Below are positions 9,828-19,681 of a stretch of DNA of 64,000 nt, piece after piece. The stretch lies in the NCBI RefSeq assembly GCF_947498345.1, contig NZ_CANMJY010000001.1, positions 124,001 to 188,000 on the forward strand. Direction: 5' to 3'. Source of the stretch: an uncultured Winogradskyella sp. (GTDB lineage Bacteria > Bacteroidota > Bacteroidia > Flavobacteriales > Flavobacteriaceae). The position numbers and the translations under genes are program-made. The number at the start of each line of letters is the position of its first letter. The stretch's first letter is position 1. A model generated the notes under the pieces. That model saw nothing but the letters and a program-made list of their open reading frames with translations, had not been told where the DNA came from and did not search any database.

Positions 9828-10700
9828 ATGATGAAAAAAATAAGTATACTAGCAATGGCATTGATGATGTCATTTATAGGGTTTTCTCAAGATGATGAAG
9901 ATTCTCAAAAAAGTGTGATACAAGAGTATACACCTTCAAAATTATTAAGCAAGGGGCAATGGGATATTAAGTGGTTTAATAACCTATATACTCAAACGGA
10001 AAGTACATTTACCAATGGAAGAGAGGCTAGACAAACGTTTTTTACATCAACATTAGATGTGTTTACAGGGGTATCAGAAAGCAGTAGGTTTAATGTAGGA
10101 TTACTTTTAGAATTTAGATCTAATGTAATAGATGATAGGTATCCTTTAGAAGTATTAAAGTTTGATGGTGAAAAAGGAACAGCACGTTCTGGTTTTACAT
10201 CATTTGCTCCAGCGATAAAGTTTAACCCACTAAAAAACGTATCTAATTTTACTATACAAACGGCATTTCATATACCATTGGTAGATAATGAAGTTGAGGA
10301 TGAAGTATTCTTAGATCAGAAAGGGTTTATTTTTCAAAACAGATTCTTTTATGATTATACATTTCCTAGTGGTGATTGGCAAATTTTTACGGAGTTGAAT
10401 ACAGAATATAACTTTGGAAAAAAAGAAGATAGTTTTGCTAATAACAGTTTACTATTAACACCTGGTGTCTTTTTAAGCTATTTTCCTAGTAGCAAATTTA
10501 CCATATTAGCTTTAATACAACACCAACAACGTATCGATACAGGTAACGATTTTGAACAAGATTTTACAGCTCTTGGTGGTGGTGTAAAATATCAATTAAC
10601 TAAAGTTTTAAATATTGAAACTTTGTATACCAATTTTGTTAGAGGTAATAATACAGGTCTTGGTGAAACATTTAATATAGGTTTAAGAGCATTGTTCTAA
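9828..10700 (+). CDS. Predicted outer-membrane beta-barrel protein
   Basis: Signal peptide, alternating beta-strand pattern, terminal aromatic residue. Confidence 0.55.
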   Translation: MMKKISILAMALMMSFIGFSQDDEDSQKSVIQEYTPSKLLSKGQWDIKWFNNLYTQTESTFTNGREARQTFFTSTLDVFTGVSESSRFNVGLLLEFRSNVIDDRYPLEVLKFDGEKGTARSGFTSFAPAIKFNPLKNVSNFTIQTAFHIPLVDNEVEDEVFLDQKGFIFQNRFFYDYTFPSGDWQIFTELNTEYNFGKKEDSFANNSLLLTPGVFLSYFPSSKFTILALIQHQQRIDTGNDFEQDFTALGGGVKYQLTKVLNIETLYTNFVRGNNTGLGETFNIGLRALF

Positions 10701-10714
10701 GATTTATATAAATT

Positions 10715-10760
10715 AGACACTTAATTCATTAACAATGAAATGTATTAAGTGTCTTTTTTT
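10715..10760 (+). terminator. Terminator-like hairpin AGACACTTAAT...ATTAAGTGTCT plus T-tract
   Basis: 11-bp perfect arms 10715-10725 and 10744-10754 followed by Ts; ATG of the next CDS lies in the loop. Confidence 0.75.
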
Positions 10761-11745
10761 ATGCATCATATTCACGATGTTATCTTCTTGTAACGGACAA
10801 GTAGAGAAAATAAATGGTGTTAGTTTTGTAGCTGCACCAGACAAAGTAAATCAATCTCATATAGAGCCTGTTGTTAAAGTAAATGCAAATTATGCAGCGG
10901 TAATGCCATTTGGTTTTGTTAAAAATCTAGAGCACCCAGATATAATTCATAATACAGAACGTCAATGGTTTGGTGAAACCAGAGCAGGTGCAAAACAATA
11001 TATAGAGGAGCTTCGTAAAAAGAGTATTAAGATAATGATAAAACCACAGATTTGGGTTTGGCGAGGTGAGTTTACAGGCTTAATTAAAATGAAAACTGAA
11101 GAAGATTGGAAAACATTAGAAGACTCATATACACGTTTTATTATAGAATATACTGAGCTTGCAGAAGAAGTTAATGCCGAAATTTTGTGTATTGGTACCG
11201 AACTGGAATTATTTGTAAAGCATAGACCAGAATATTGGTCTGGTTTAATAAAAGAAATTAAAACAATTTATAAAGGCAAGCTTACCTATGCCGCAAATTG
11301 GGACGAGTTTAAAAGAACCCCATTTTGGAATCAGTTAGACTATATTGGAGTAGATGCTTATTTTCCAGTAAGTGAAGAGCAAACTCCTACCTATCAAAAA
11401 TGTATTGAGGGTTGGAAAGCTCATAAATTAGCAATTAAATCCTTGTCAGACAAACATAATAAGCCTGCTTTATTTACAGAATATGGCTATAGAAGTGTGG
11501 ATTATGCTGGGAAAGAACCTTGGGTTTCAGACCATACAATGACGAATGTAAATTTAGAAGCCCAGGTCAATACCACAAAAGCACTTTATGAAACCTTTTG
11601 GAAAGAAGAATGGTTTGCAGGAGGCTTTATCTGGAAATGGTTTATAAAATATGATGAGGTAGGTGGAAAAGATAATCCTATGTTTACACCTCAGAATAAG
11701 CCCGTAGAGGAAATCATCAGAACGTACTACAAATCAGAAGAATAA
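10735..11745 (+). CDS. Lipoprotein, GH113-like TIM-barrel glycoside hydrolase
   Basis: LSSC lipobox; KPQIWVWRGEF, IGTELELF, FTEYGYRS, FIWKWF motifs. Confidence 0.75.
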   Translation: MKCIKCLFLCIIFTMLSSCNGQVEKINGVSFVAAPDKVNQSHIEPVVKVNANYAAVMPFGFVKNLEHPDIIHNTERQWFGETRAGAKQYIEELRKKSIKIMIKPQIWVWRGEFTGLIKMKTEEDWKTLEDSYTRFIIEYTELAEEVNAEILCIGTELELFVKHRPEYWSGLIKEIKTIYKGKLTYAANWDEFKRTPFWNQLDYIGVDAYFPVSEEQTPTYQKCIEGWKAHKLAIKSLSDKHNKPALFTEYGYRSVDYAGKEPWVSDHTMTNVNLEAQVNTTKALYETFWKEEWFAGGFIWKWFIKYDEVGGKDNPMFTPQNKPVEEIIRTYYKSEE

Positions 11746-11804
11746 AATTGAAAAATTAGTAAGGTTATGTAAGGTTAGCGACAAAGTGTAGTAATAACCA
11801 TATC

Positions 11805-13067
11805 ATGAAACACCTTTCAATCTTATTAATCCTATTAGTATCCTTAGCTAATGCCCAGGAGTATAAAGTCGCTGATCTAAAAGTGCAGGGTAATAAAAAG
11901 CTAAAGTCATCTTTTGTAAAGAAAATAGCGTTTATAAAATCAGGAGTTGTTTTAGACTCTTCACTAATTGAAGAAGATATTAGATTATTGAAACGATTAC
12001 CATCGATTGCCCATGCTTATTATCAAGTGTTTCCGGCAGAAGAATCAGGTGAATACAATGTGTTTTATAATATTGAAGAGAACTTTACTATTATACCTTC
12101 AGCTAATGTTTATACAACAAATGACGATGAGTTTGCATACCGTTTAGGTTTGTATGAGTTTAATCTATTCGGACAGAATATCACCTTTGGTGGTTTTTAT
12201 CAAAAGGATATATACGATTCTTATGCAATCAATTTTAGAGCTCCTTTTCTGTTTTCAAGGAAGTTAGGATTGGCTGTTAACTTTCAAAATTTAACAACGC
12301 AAGAACCCGTTTTTTTTGACAATACTACTGCAGACTATCGTTATAATAATGAATCTTTTGAGGTTTTAGGATTATATCAGATCAACTTCACTAATAGATT
12401 AGAATTTGGTGTTAATTTTTTTACAGAAGATTATGAGTACAAGTCTGGCGCTACCAATCCAAATGTACCACAAGCACTGGTTGTAGATAAAATGTTGTAC
12501 AAACTCATCTATGAGTATAATAACCTTAATTACGACTATCAATATGTTGAAGGGTTTCGGAGCATTTTCAATTTTCAATATGTGCATTCTACAGATGATA
12601 ATATGTTACCTGACTTTTTAATTGGCTGGAATGACTTTCAATACTTTATGCGTTTTGGAAAAAAAGGAAATTGGGCCAATAGATTACGACTTGGATTTGC
12701 AACAAATGATGATACACCCTTTGCACCATTCGCTGTTGATAATAACCTAAATATTAGAGGAGTAGGTAATCTTATTGATCGGGGTACAGCTGCAATAGTT
12801 CTAAATACAGAATATAGGCACACAATATATGAAAAAGGTTGGTTTACGCTTCAAAGCAATGCTTTTATAGATGCTGGGAGTTGGCGAAATCCAGGTGGTG
12901 ATTTAGGCGATTTCACAGACTCGCAAAACATTCGTGTGTATCCTGGTTTTGGATTGCGATTTATTCATAAAAAAATCTTCAATGCTATTTTTAGAATTGA
13001 CTATGGTATTGGCATTACACCAGATTCTACCCAAGGGCTAGTTTTTGGTATCGGGCAGTATTTTTAA
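11805..13067 (+). CDS. BamA/TamA-like outer-membrane protein (POTRA plus barrel)
   Basis: POTRA-like N-terminus and C-terminal surface-antigen-type barrel (RVYPGFGLRFIHKKIFNAIFRIDYGIG). Confidence 0.75.
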   Translation: MKHLSILLILLVSLANAQEYKVADLKVQGNKKLKSSFVKKIAFIKSGVVLDSSLIEEDIRLLKRLPSIAHAYYQVFPAEESGEYNVFYNIEENFTIIPSANVYTTNDDEFAYRLGLYEFNLFGQNITFGGFYQKDIYDSYAINFRAPFLFSRKLGLAVNFQNLTTQEPVFFDNTTADYRYNNESFEVLGLYQINFTNRLEFGVNFFTEDYEYKSGATNPNVPQALVVDKMLYKLIYEYNNLNYDYQYVEGFRSIFNFQYVHSTDDNMLPDFLIGWNDFQYFMRFGKKGNWANRLRLGFATNDDTPFAPFAVDNNLNIRGVGNLIDRGTAAIVLNTEYRHTIYEKGWFTLQSNAFIDAGSWRNPGGDLGDFTDSQNIRVYPGFGLRFIHKKIFNAIFRIDYGIGITPDSTQGLVFGIGQYF

Positions 13068-13135
13068 TACTAATAAAATCTAAATATTACTTATATTCTT
13101 TTATATAAACTAGTTTTGTATAAATCAATTATTAG

Positions 13136-13864
13136 ATGCGAACACTAGCTGTAGGAGATATTCATGGAGGTTTAAAAGCTTTAGTACAAGTTTTAGATGA
13201 AGCCAAGGTAACAGAAGACGATCAACTCATTTTTTTAGGAGATTATGTAGATGGTTGGAGTGAGTCTGCCCAAGTTATTCGCTATTTAATAGACTTATCT
13301 AAAACCAATAAATGTATTTTTATAAAAGGTAATCATGATGCATGGTGTGAACAATGGTTGGCATCAGGAATTGTAAATGATGTGTGGTTTCAACATGGAG
13401 GAAAAGAAACTATAGAAAGTTATACAGGATTTTCGGAAGAAGAGAAGAAAATGCATCTTAACTTCTTTGAGGCTATGGATATGTATCATATTGATAATCA
13501 AAAACGCTTATTTGTACATGCAGGTTTTACAGCGATGCATGGAGTAGAGAAAGAATACAATATTGAAGCTTTCTATTTTGATAGAACGCTTTGGGAAATG
13601 GCATTGACTATGGATAAGCGTATTAAAAAACACTCAGAATTATACCCAAATCGCCTAAAACATTATAGCGAAATATATATTGGTCATACACCAACACTCT
13701 ACTATCACAAATATAAACCCATGCATGCTATAAATGTTTGGAATGTAGATACAGGAGCTGCATTTACCGGGAAATTATCTGCAATAGATATAGATAGTAA
13801 AGAAGTTTATCAAAGTAATACCTTACCTATTTTATACCCTAATGAAATAGGCAGGAATAAATAA
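13136..13864 (+). CDS. Metallophosphoesterase, serine/threonine phosphatase-like
   Basis: GDIHGG, GDYVDGW, KGNHD, YIGHTPT motifs. Confidence 0.9.
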   Translation: MRTLAVGDIHGGLKALVQVLDEAKVTEDDQLIFLGDYVDGWSESAQVIRYLIDLSKTNKCIFIKGNHDAWCEQWLASGIVNDVWFQHGGKETIESYTGFSEEEKKMHLNFFEAMDMYHIDNQKRLFVHAGFTAMHGVEKEYNIEAFYFDRTLWEMALTMDKRIKKHSELYPNRLKHYSEIYIGHTPTLYYHKYKPMHAINVWNVDTGAAFTGKLSAIDIDSKEVYQSNTLPILYPNEIGRNK

Positions 13865-13948
13865 TTACTTTGTAATTTTTTTCTTTCAAATAGAAGCTGA
13901 AAAACGTGTTTTATTTATATATTAGCCAGCAATTACAAATTATTTATT

Positions 13949-14479
13949 ATGAAATTATTAAAATCTTTTTTACTTATTATTATACTGGTATCTTTTTCTG
14001 CTTGTAGTAGTGATGATGATGGTGGTGGATCAAATTCTGTTGAATTAACAATTGAAAATCTTGTAGGTACTTACGAAGTGACTTTCCTTAGAGGTTCTTC
14101 TGAAACCTCGGTTACTGCAACCGATGGTAGTACTGTTGTTACAGAGACAGAAGAAAGAGAAGGGGATACGTTTACAAATGCGATCTTCGTTTTTAATGCT
14201 AATGGTACTTATACGACATCTGGCAACTTTAGAGAAACTTCAACGGTAACTATTACAGGACAATCACCAGAAACTGAATCAGAAATAGTATCGATAGATG
14301 ATTCGGGTACTTACTCTGTTAATACTGAAAGTAGAACAATTATTTTTGATAGTGACGAAATTAATGATGTTACCCGTTTTAATGGTACAGAATTAAGAAT
14401 AGTTGAAAATTATATAGACTCTTTTGAGTCTTTTAATGAAGTTGGAATTGTAGAAATACGAATGACTAAATTACAATAG
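13949..14479 (+). CDS. Lipocalin-like lipoprotein
   Basis: Lipobox FSACSSDDDGGG, small beta-rich domain. Confidence 0.6.
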   Translation: MKLLKSFLLIIILVSFSACSSDDDGGGSNSVELTIENLVGTYEVTFLRGSSETSVTATDGSTVVTETEEREGDTFTNAIFVFNANGTYTTSGNFRETSTVTITGQSPETESEIVSIDDSGTYSVNTESRTIIFDSDEINDVTRFNGTELRIVENYIDSFESFNEVGIVEIRMTKLQ

Positions 14480-14507
14480 TGATAATATATCACTAAAGAA
14501 TATTAAG

Positions 14508-14536
14508 AAGACTGTCTGTAAGGGCAGTCTTTTTTG
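14508..14536 (+). terminator. Rho-independent terminator AAGACTGTC-N6-GGCAGTCTT-T
   Basis: 9-bp stem (one G-U) plus T-tract. Confidence 0.7.
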
Positions 14537-14538
14537 TT

Positions 14539-15228
14539 TTAATTAATATGCTTCTCATAGTAAGCTAACATTTCATCCGCGGATGCTCCTAACCATCGTT
14601 TTACGTAGATTGTCCAGAAATGATATTGCAGTTTCCATATACCCACTTTTTTGTATAGTCTGGCTGAGGTTCTTATTTTTTTATTGATAACTACAAACTC
14701 TTTTCTAGAATAGAGTTCGTTAATTAAAATGTTGTCTTCGTAAATAATATAATCTTCATCATAACCACCTATATCTTCAAAAAGCGTACGTGTTATAAAC
14801 TGACTTTGATCACCACCTCTACAAGCACGCCAGGAAAATTGGGTGAGCCAACTGGCCAAACGTAACCACCAATGCATACTTTCAAATTGCATTCTAAAAC
14901 AACCAGCATTATTCCCCTTTTTTACTTCATCTAAGATATATTTGTCATATCTGTTTGGAGGAAAAGAATCTGCATGGAGAAAATAAAAAATATCTCCTTT
15001 TGCTTTTAGAGCACCTAGATTCATTTGCTTTGCCCTCCCTTTTTTAGAATCTAATAAAATAATATTTAGGTCTAAAGATTTCACAACGTTTTGAGTGCCA
15101 TCAGTACTCCCTCCGTCTACTACAATAATTTCAGAAATTGTATTTAGAGAAGCATTATCAATGAGGTGAAAGAGTAAGTCTTTGATCGTTTTTGACTCAT
15201 TTAAAACAGGAATTATTATACTTATCAT
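14539..15228 (-). CDS. TIGR04283-like glycosyltransferase (arsenosugar-associated)
   Basis: IIPVLNESKTI, VDGGSTDGT, FLHADSFPP, GGDQSQFITRTLFEDIGGYDE motifs. Confidence 0.8.
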   Translation of the reverse strand: MISIIIPVLNESKTIKDLLFHLIDNASLNTISEIIVVDGGSTDGTQNVVKSLDLNIILLDSKKGRAKQMNLGALKAKGDIFYFLHADSFPPNRYDKYILDEVKKGNNAGCFRMQFESMHWWLRLASWLTQFSWRACRGGDQSQFITRTLFEDIGGYDEDYIIYEDNILINELYSRKEFVVINKKIRTSARLYKKVGIWKLQYHFWTIYVKRWLGASADEMLAYYEKHIN

Positions 15229-15261
15229 ATATCTAATTACGAGAAATCTCTAACCTCAGTT

Positions 15262-16218
15262 TTAGTCGTTTAATTCCCAACTATAATCTTTAAAACTTCT
15301 TTTTGCATTGTTGGAAATTGTTACATCAGTATATTGATTAAGAAAATCGATTAACGATCCATTTTGCTTAAAGTCTTTAGCAAACCATTTAAATATCTTA
15401 GATAGTTTAATTCTATCTTTTGAAAGCTCATTTTTTGAAGAATCTGATAAAAATTCTTTAGTGGCATCAGTCAATTGCTCATCTAAATGAGATACTGTAT
15501 AAGCCTTATTTTGAAGTTTAGGACAAGATGCTGAAGCACAAACTATAGCAAAATGAATACGAGGCTCATTCATTTTTCTTAGGATTTTGTGTTCAATATC
15601 ATTAAGATTCAGCCACTTGTCGCCAAATTTCCAAAGACGTTGATCCCATGGGTCTTTAATCTCTTTGATGCTTTTTAAAGGGTGATTTCTGATGATTAGA
15701 TCTACAGTCAAAGCGTTGTAGGCATTTATCCAGTAGACTAATTTGTCCTCTTTTGTTGATGCTTCAATATCTAAAAAGTCACCTTGTAATTCATTAATAT
15801 AATTGAGTAGCGCTGAATGATTTTTCTTAAATTTCTTATAATCTACCTTCCCTTCATCAGTAACGTATCCTTTTAGTAAAAAATCCCATCTTGAATGGTC
15901 AAATCTAAGTTTGCTTTTAACATTAGAATCTTTTTTTACCCTTTCAGCTATGAGTGGAGGCATATTAACTGTTGTTTCTTTTTTGCTATACAATATTTTT
16001 GATGAATCAACAGAAATTATTTTAACCGTTGAATCCTTTTCCTTTAATGCTTTAATATAGTCTTCTACTTCATGTTCTTTGGTAGTTTTAACTGTAACAG
16101 GAGCTTCAGAAACAATAGCAATGTCCTTAGTGGTTTGTGTCTGGGTTTCAACAACATGTTTTGTTCCGCAACAAGAGGATGCGAAAAAGGTTAAAATAAA
16201 TATGAGGACTAACTTCAT
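15262..16218 (-). CDS. DUF547 domain lipoprotein
   Basis: YWINAYNALTVDLI, IHFAIVCASASCPKL motifs. Confidence 0.85.
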   Translation of the reverse strand: MKLVLIFILTFFASSCCGTKHVVETQTQTTKDIAIVSEAPVTVKTTKEHEVEDYIKALKEKDSTVKIISVDSSKILYSKKETTVNMPPLIAERVKKDSNVKSKLRFDHSRWDFLLKGYVTDEGKVDYKKFKKNHSALLNYINELQGDFLDIEASTKEDKLVYWINAYNALTVDLIIRNHPLKSIKEIKDPWDQRLWKFGDKWLNLNDIEHKILRKMNEPRIHFAIVCASASCPKLQNKAYTVSHLDEQLTDATKEFLSDSSKNELSKDRIKLSKIFKWFAKDFKQNGSLIDFLNQYTDVTISNNAKRSFKDYSWELND

Positions 16219-17096
16219 TTTTTTAAAGGGTATAATTCCTGGCTTACAAAATCCTTTGGAAATGTTTCATCACCTTCAAAACCTAATTCAATATCTCTAC
16301 CATCATAGGGTATAAAATTGGTTTTAAAGAGATAGTCCCAGAGACTTAACGTTAGTCCAAAATTAACACCATACCTTACATGTTCTGGCAAACCTTTTGC
16401 ATGATGCCAAATATGCATTTTAGGATTATTGAAGATATATTTTAAATAGCCGTAGTCCCAACCCAAGTTAGCGTGGTTGAGATGACCTATGGCTATAGCG
16501 AAGAAGTATATTATAGCTACATCTTGTGAGCTGTAATTTGCAATAATTGCTAAAGGAATATATCTTATGGAATTATAAATTACAGGTTCCATCCAGTGGT
16601 AACGCAAATGTGCAGCAAACCCCATTTCCTTCACTGAGTGATGTACTTTGTGAAAGTTCCACAAAAATGGCACACGGTGCAAAAGTCTATGAGTATTCCA
16701 TTGTACAAAATCATTGACTAAGAAGAAAATCAATAAGCCTAACCATTTAGGTAAATCTGTTGAATCAAATAACTGAAAACTCGAAAGTGAAAGATCAACT
16801 CTGCTAAGTACATCATTTAAAAATTCTGCAGCAGTGTTAGAAAGTGCAATTAAAACAATAAGATTTAACAGAAAAAAATTGAAGAACATGTAAAATATAT
16901 CTAGCCAAAAATCTTTTCTAAATAATGCTTGTTGTTTTCTCCATGGAAAAGCAATTTCTAAAATCCAGACTAAAAAGGAAATTGCTATGAGGCCATAAAA
17001 AAAGTTATTCCAATGATTAAGATCAATAAGTTCGTACTTAAGATAATTCCAATAACTAGAATATGAGTTTTTTATAATGTCTATATATTTTTTCAT
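16215..17096 (-). CDS. Sterol desaturase/fatty-acid hydroxylase family membrane protein
   Basis: His boxes HRLLH, HKVHHS, HIWHHA. Confidence 0.85.
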   Translation of the reverse strand: MKKYIDIIKNSYSSYWNYLKYELIDLNHWNNFFYGLIAISFLVWILEIAFPWRKQQALFRKDFWLDIFYMFFNFFLLNLIVLIALSNTAAEFLNDVLSRVDLSLSSFQLFDSTDLPKWLGLLIFFLVNDFVQWNTHRLLHRVPFLWNFHKVHHSVKEMGFAAHLRYHWMEPVIYNSIRYIPLAIIANYSSQDVAIIYFFAIAIGHLNHANLGWDYGYLKYIFNNPKMHIWHHAKGLPEHVRYGVNFGLTLSLWDYLFKTNFIPYDGRDIELGFEGDETFPKDFVSQELYPLKK

Positions 17097-17106
17097 ATTA
17101 AAAAGA

Positions 17107-17133
17107 AACCTTTTAGCAAACAGCTAAAAGGTT
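17107..17133 (-). terminator. Terminator-like hairpin downstream of arsM
   Basis: AACCTTTTAGC-AAACA-GCTAAAAGGTT, T-rich on the minus-strand 3' side. Confidence 0.65.
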
Positions 17134-17160
17134 AATTTACAAAAATTAATGTTCTTTATA

Positions 17161-18129
17161 TTAACAACAGCCTCCACCATCATAATGATATGTAGATTCA
17201 CTAATAAATATATCATCTCTACCTAAACTTGCTAATGCACCTGCAGTTTTATCGCAAACAGCTAATGGTTGATTCTTTAATAAGATATGGCCTTTTTTAT
17301 CGTCTAAATAATCTTCATCGCCAAAATAGATAGCAGCTTTACCAGTAAAAATACAAGGACCATCTTCTGGCATTGGGTCTTTAATAGCAGCAACTTCAAT
17401 TGATTCTATATAAATCAATTCATCTGTATTGTAGTGTTTTGGATCAAGAATTCTATAAGGTTTACGGGCTCTAATCTCAATAGTGCCAAATCCAGCATCA
17501 GTTAATGCTTTTACATATTCAGCAATAGGTAAGCTGCCGCTTAAGCAAAGTGCACGTAATCTATCATCGTTACGTAGTTCGTCGTTCATAGGTTGCTCGC
17601 AAGTAGGATCGCTCATTACCAAACGACCATGTGGTTTTAAAACACGATACATTTCTGCAATAGCTTTCTTTAAATCATCAGCTTTAAAAATATTAAACAA
17701 GCAGTTCTGGGCAGCAACATCTATGCTGCTATCTTCAACAGGAAGATTCATCGCATCCCCTTTTTTAAGCTCTACAAATTCTGATTTAAACCAATCATTT
17801 TGCGCTTCAGCTTCTTTAAAGTTTTTGCGAGATGCTTCTAACATTTCATCGACAACATCAACACCAATAACTCCACCTTTTTGTCGATTGAAATAAGAGA
17901 ATTGGAGCAATTCCATGCCGCCTCCAACACCTACATAAAGCATCTTAGGATTATTTGTCAAATCACGAGCATGCACAGTAGAACCACATCCATAGTTCAT
18001 CTCTTGCATAATTCGTGGAATCTTTAAGCCAGGTAATTCCCATATTGGATTTGTGGTGCAGCATAATCCGACATCAGGAGTTAATGCTGCTTCTTTATAT
18101 AAATCGTTTGTAGCTTCTAAATAGCTCAT
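17161..18129 (-). CDS. arsM: Arsenosugar-type arsenite methyltransferase ArsM
   Basis: SAM methyltransferase motif (MLYVGVGGGMELLQ), conserved Cys positions including C-terminal GGGCC. Confidence 0.85.
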   Translation of the reverse strand: MSYLEATNDLYKEAALTPDVGLCCTTNPIWELPGLKIPRIMQEMNYGCGSTVHARDLTNNPKMLYVGVGGGMELLQFSYFNRQKGGVIGVDVVDEMLEASRKNFKEAEAQNDWFKSEFVELKKGDAMNLPVEDSSIDVAAQNCLFNIFKADDLKKAIAEMYRVLKPHGRLVMSDPTCEQPMNDELRNDDRLRALCLSGSLPIAEYVKALTDAGFGTIEIRARKPYRILDPKHYNTDELIYIESIEVAAIKDPMPEDGPCIFTGKAAIYFGDEDYLDDKKGHILLKNQPLAVCDKTAGALASLGRDDIFISESTYHYDGGGCC

Positions 18130-18132
18130 ATA

Positions 18133-18948
18133 TTAAAGTGTTTTAATCAATTCTTTGAATAGAGTTATCATATTAGGTTCTGCTTTTGCGGCCATTGCAA
18201 TAATTTCAGCAATGTTAACAGGCTTTAGATTATCTGGGTCGCACTCATCTGTTAAAACTGACACTGCAGCAGCTTTTAATCCTAAATGATTAGCAACTAT
18301 AATTTCTGGAACCGTACTCATACCAACGGCATCAGAGCCTATAACTTTAAGCATTCTATATTCTGCTCTGGTTTCTAACTGAGGCCCAACAACTGAAGCA
18401 TAAACACCTTTATGTAAGGTAATGTTGTTTGCTTTGGCAATAGTTTCAAATTTCGAATTAATCTCTAAATCATAAGGGGCGCTCATATCTGCAAAGCGTT
18501 CTCCTAATTCTGATACACCTTTAAAAGCTAATGGAGAACTTCCTTGAAGATTGATGTGATCGTCAATAAGCATTAATTCTCCTTTTTTAAAGTTTAAATT
18601 AATTGCACCAGCTGCATTAGAGACTAATAAGGTTTTAATCCCGAGTCTTTCCATAATTCGTACAGGAAACGTTACATCTTGAAGCGTATACCCTTCGTAT
18701 ACATGAAAACGCCCTTGCATAACAACAACTTTTTTTCCTCCTAAATTTCCGTAAATCAATTTGCCTTTATGAAACTCCACAGTTGCAGTAGGGAAGTTGG
18801 GTATATGATTATAGCTAGCTTCAGCTAAAATTTCAATTTCATTGATTAGTTGCCCTAATCCTGTGCCTAAGATGATACCAACTTCAGGCTTATCAAAACC
18901 CTTTGCTTGTAAATATTCTGTGCTTTCAGTTATAAATTTAATCATCAA
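18133..18948 (-). CDS. Purine nucleoside phosphorylase
   Basis: GLGTGLG-type start (ILGTGLGQL), GRFHVYEGY, SNAAGAIN, GPQLETRAEYRM motifs. Confidence 0.9.
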   Translation of the reverse strand: MMIKFITESTEYLQAKGFDKPEVGIILGTGLGQLINEIEILAEASYNHIPNFPTATVEFHKGKLIYGNLGGKKVVVMQGRFHVYEGYTLQDVTFPVRIMERLGIKTLLVSNAAGAINLNFKKGELMLIDDHINLQGSSPLAFKGVSELGERFADMSAPYDLEINSKFETIAKANNITLHKGVYASVVGPQLETRAEYRMLKVIGSDAVGMSTVPEIIVANHLGLKAAAVSVLTDECDPDNLKPVNIAEIIAMAAKAEPNMITLFKELIKTL

Positions 18949-19668
18949 TTATTGTTTAACCAGCCGTTTTGTAATGGTTTGGTTATCGGCTGTTATTTGC
19001 ACCAAATATACACCAGTTTTTAATGAAGATAAACTAATATTTTGATTCCTTACACCTTCGTTTTTTAAAAATAAAACTTCTTTACCTAAAACATCAAAAA
19101 CTTTAATATTCATGTTTAACAGGTTGTTGTTTGCCATAATAAGATTTTCTTTAGCTGGGTTTGGGTAAAACCTTACTGAGGTTTCCAGGTTGTTTTCGTC
19201 AATACTTAAGCTTGAGCAATCTACACCAGTATTTGAGCCTAAAGCTACATGTCCCCATCTTTCGTTAATTGAAATACATTGTATAACAATAAAATCAAAG
19301 TCATCAAGTTCGGTATTTGATGGGATAGAGAATGTCATCATACCTGTTATAGGTGATGTACCTGGTCCGCCAAAGCCACCAGCATCATTTTCTAATTGAC
19401 CAGATATTTGTATGGCATCAGATCCGGCTGCTACGATGTCGTCAGTCTTTGAAAGGTACACTCTTAAGTCGGCACCTTGTACTGTTGCAAAATTGGGCTC
19501 AAAAACCACATCTTTATCACCAGAAGTCGTAAATGTGATTTTTGCATCTCCACTAATACTGTATTGAGGATCACTTTGTATAAATGAACCCGAACGTTCA
19601 CATTGAGAATTAATAAATTGGTTTGTTGTAGCAATTAGTATTGTTACTAAAAGTAGTTTTCTTTTCAT
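18949..19668 (-). CDS. Secreted DM13-like domain protein with T9SS type A sorting domain
   Basis: DLRVYLS..DDFDFIVIQC pattern of DM13; C-terminal VRFYPNPAKENL...GVYLVQI..KRLVKQ. Confidence 0.75.
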   Translation of the reverse strand: MKRKLLLVTILIATTNQFINSQCERSGSFIQSDPQYSISGDAKITFTTSGDKDVVFEPNFATVQGADLRVYLSKTDDIVAAGSDAIQISGQLENDAGGFGGPGTSPITGMMTFSIPSNTELDDFDFIVIQCISINERWGHVALGSNTGVDCSSLSIDENNLETSVRFYPNPAKENLIMANNNLLNMNIKVFDVLGKEVLFLKNEGVRNQNISLSSLKTGVYLVQITADNQTITKRLVKQ

Positions 19669-19681
19669 AATAATGCATTTT

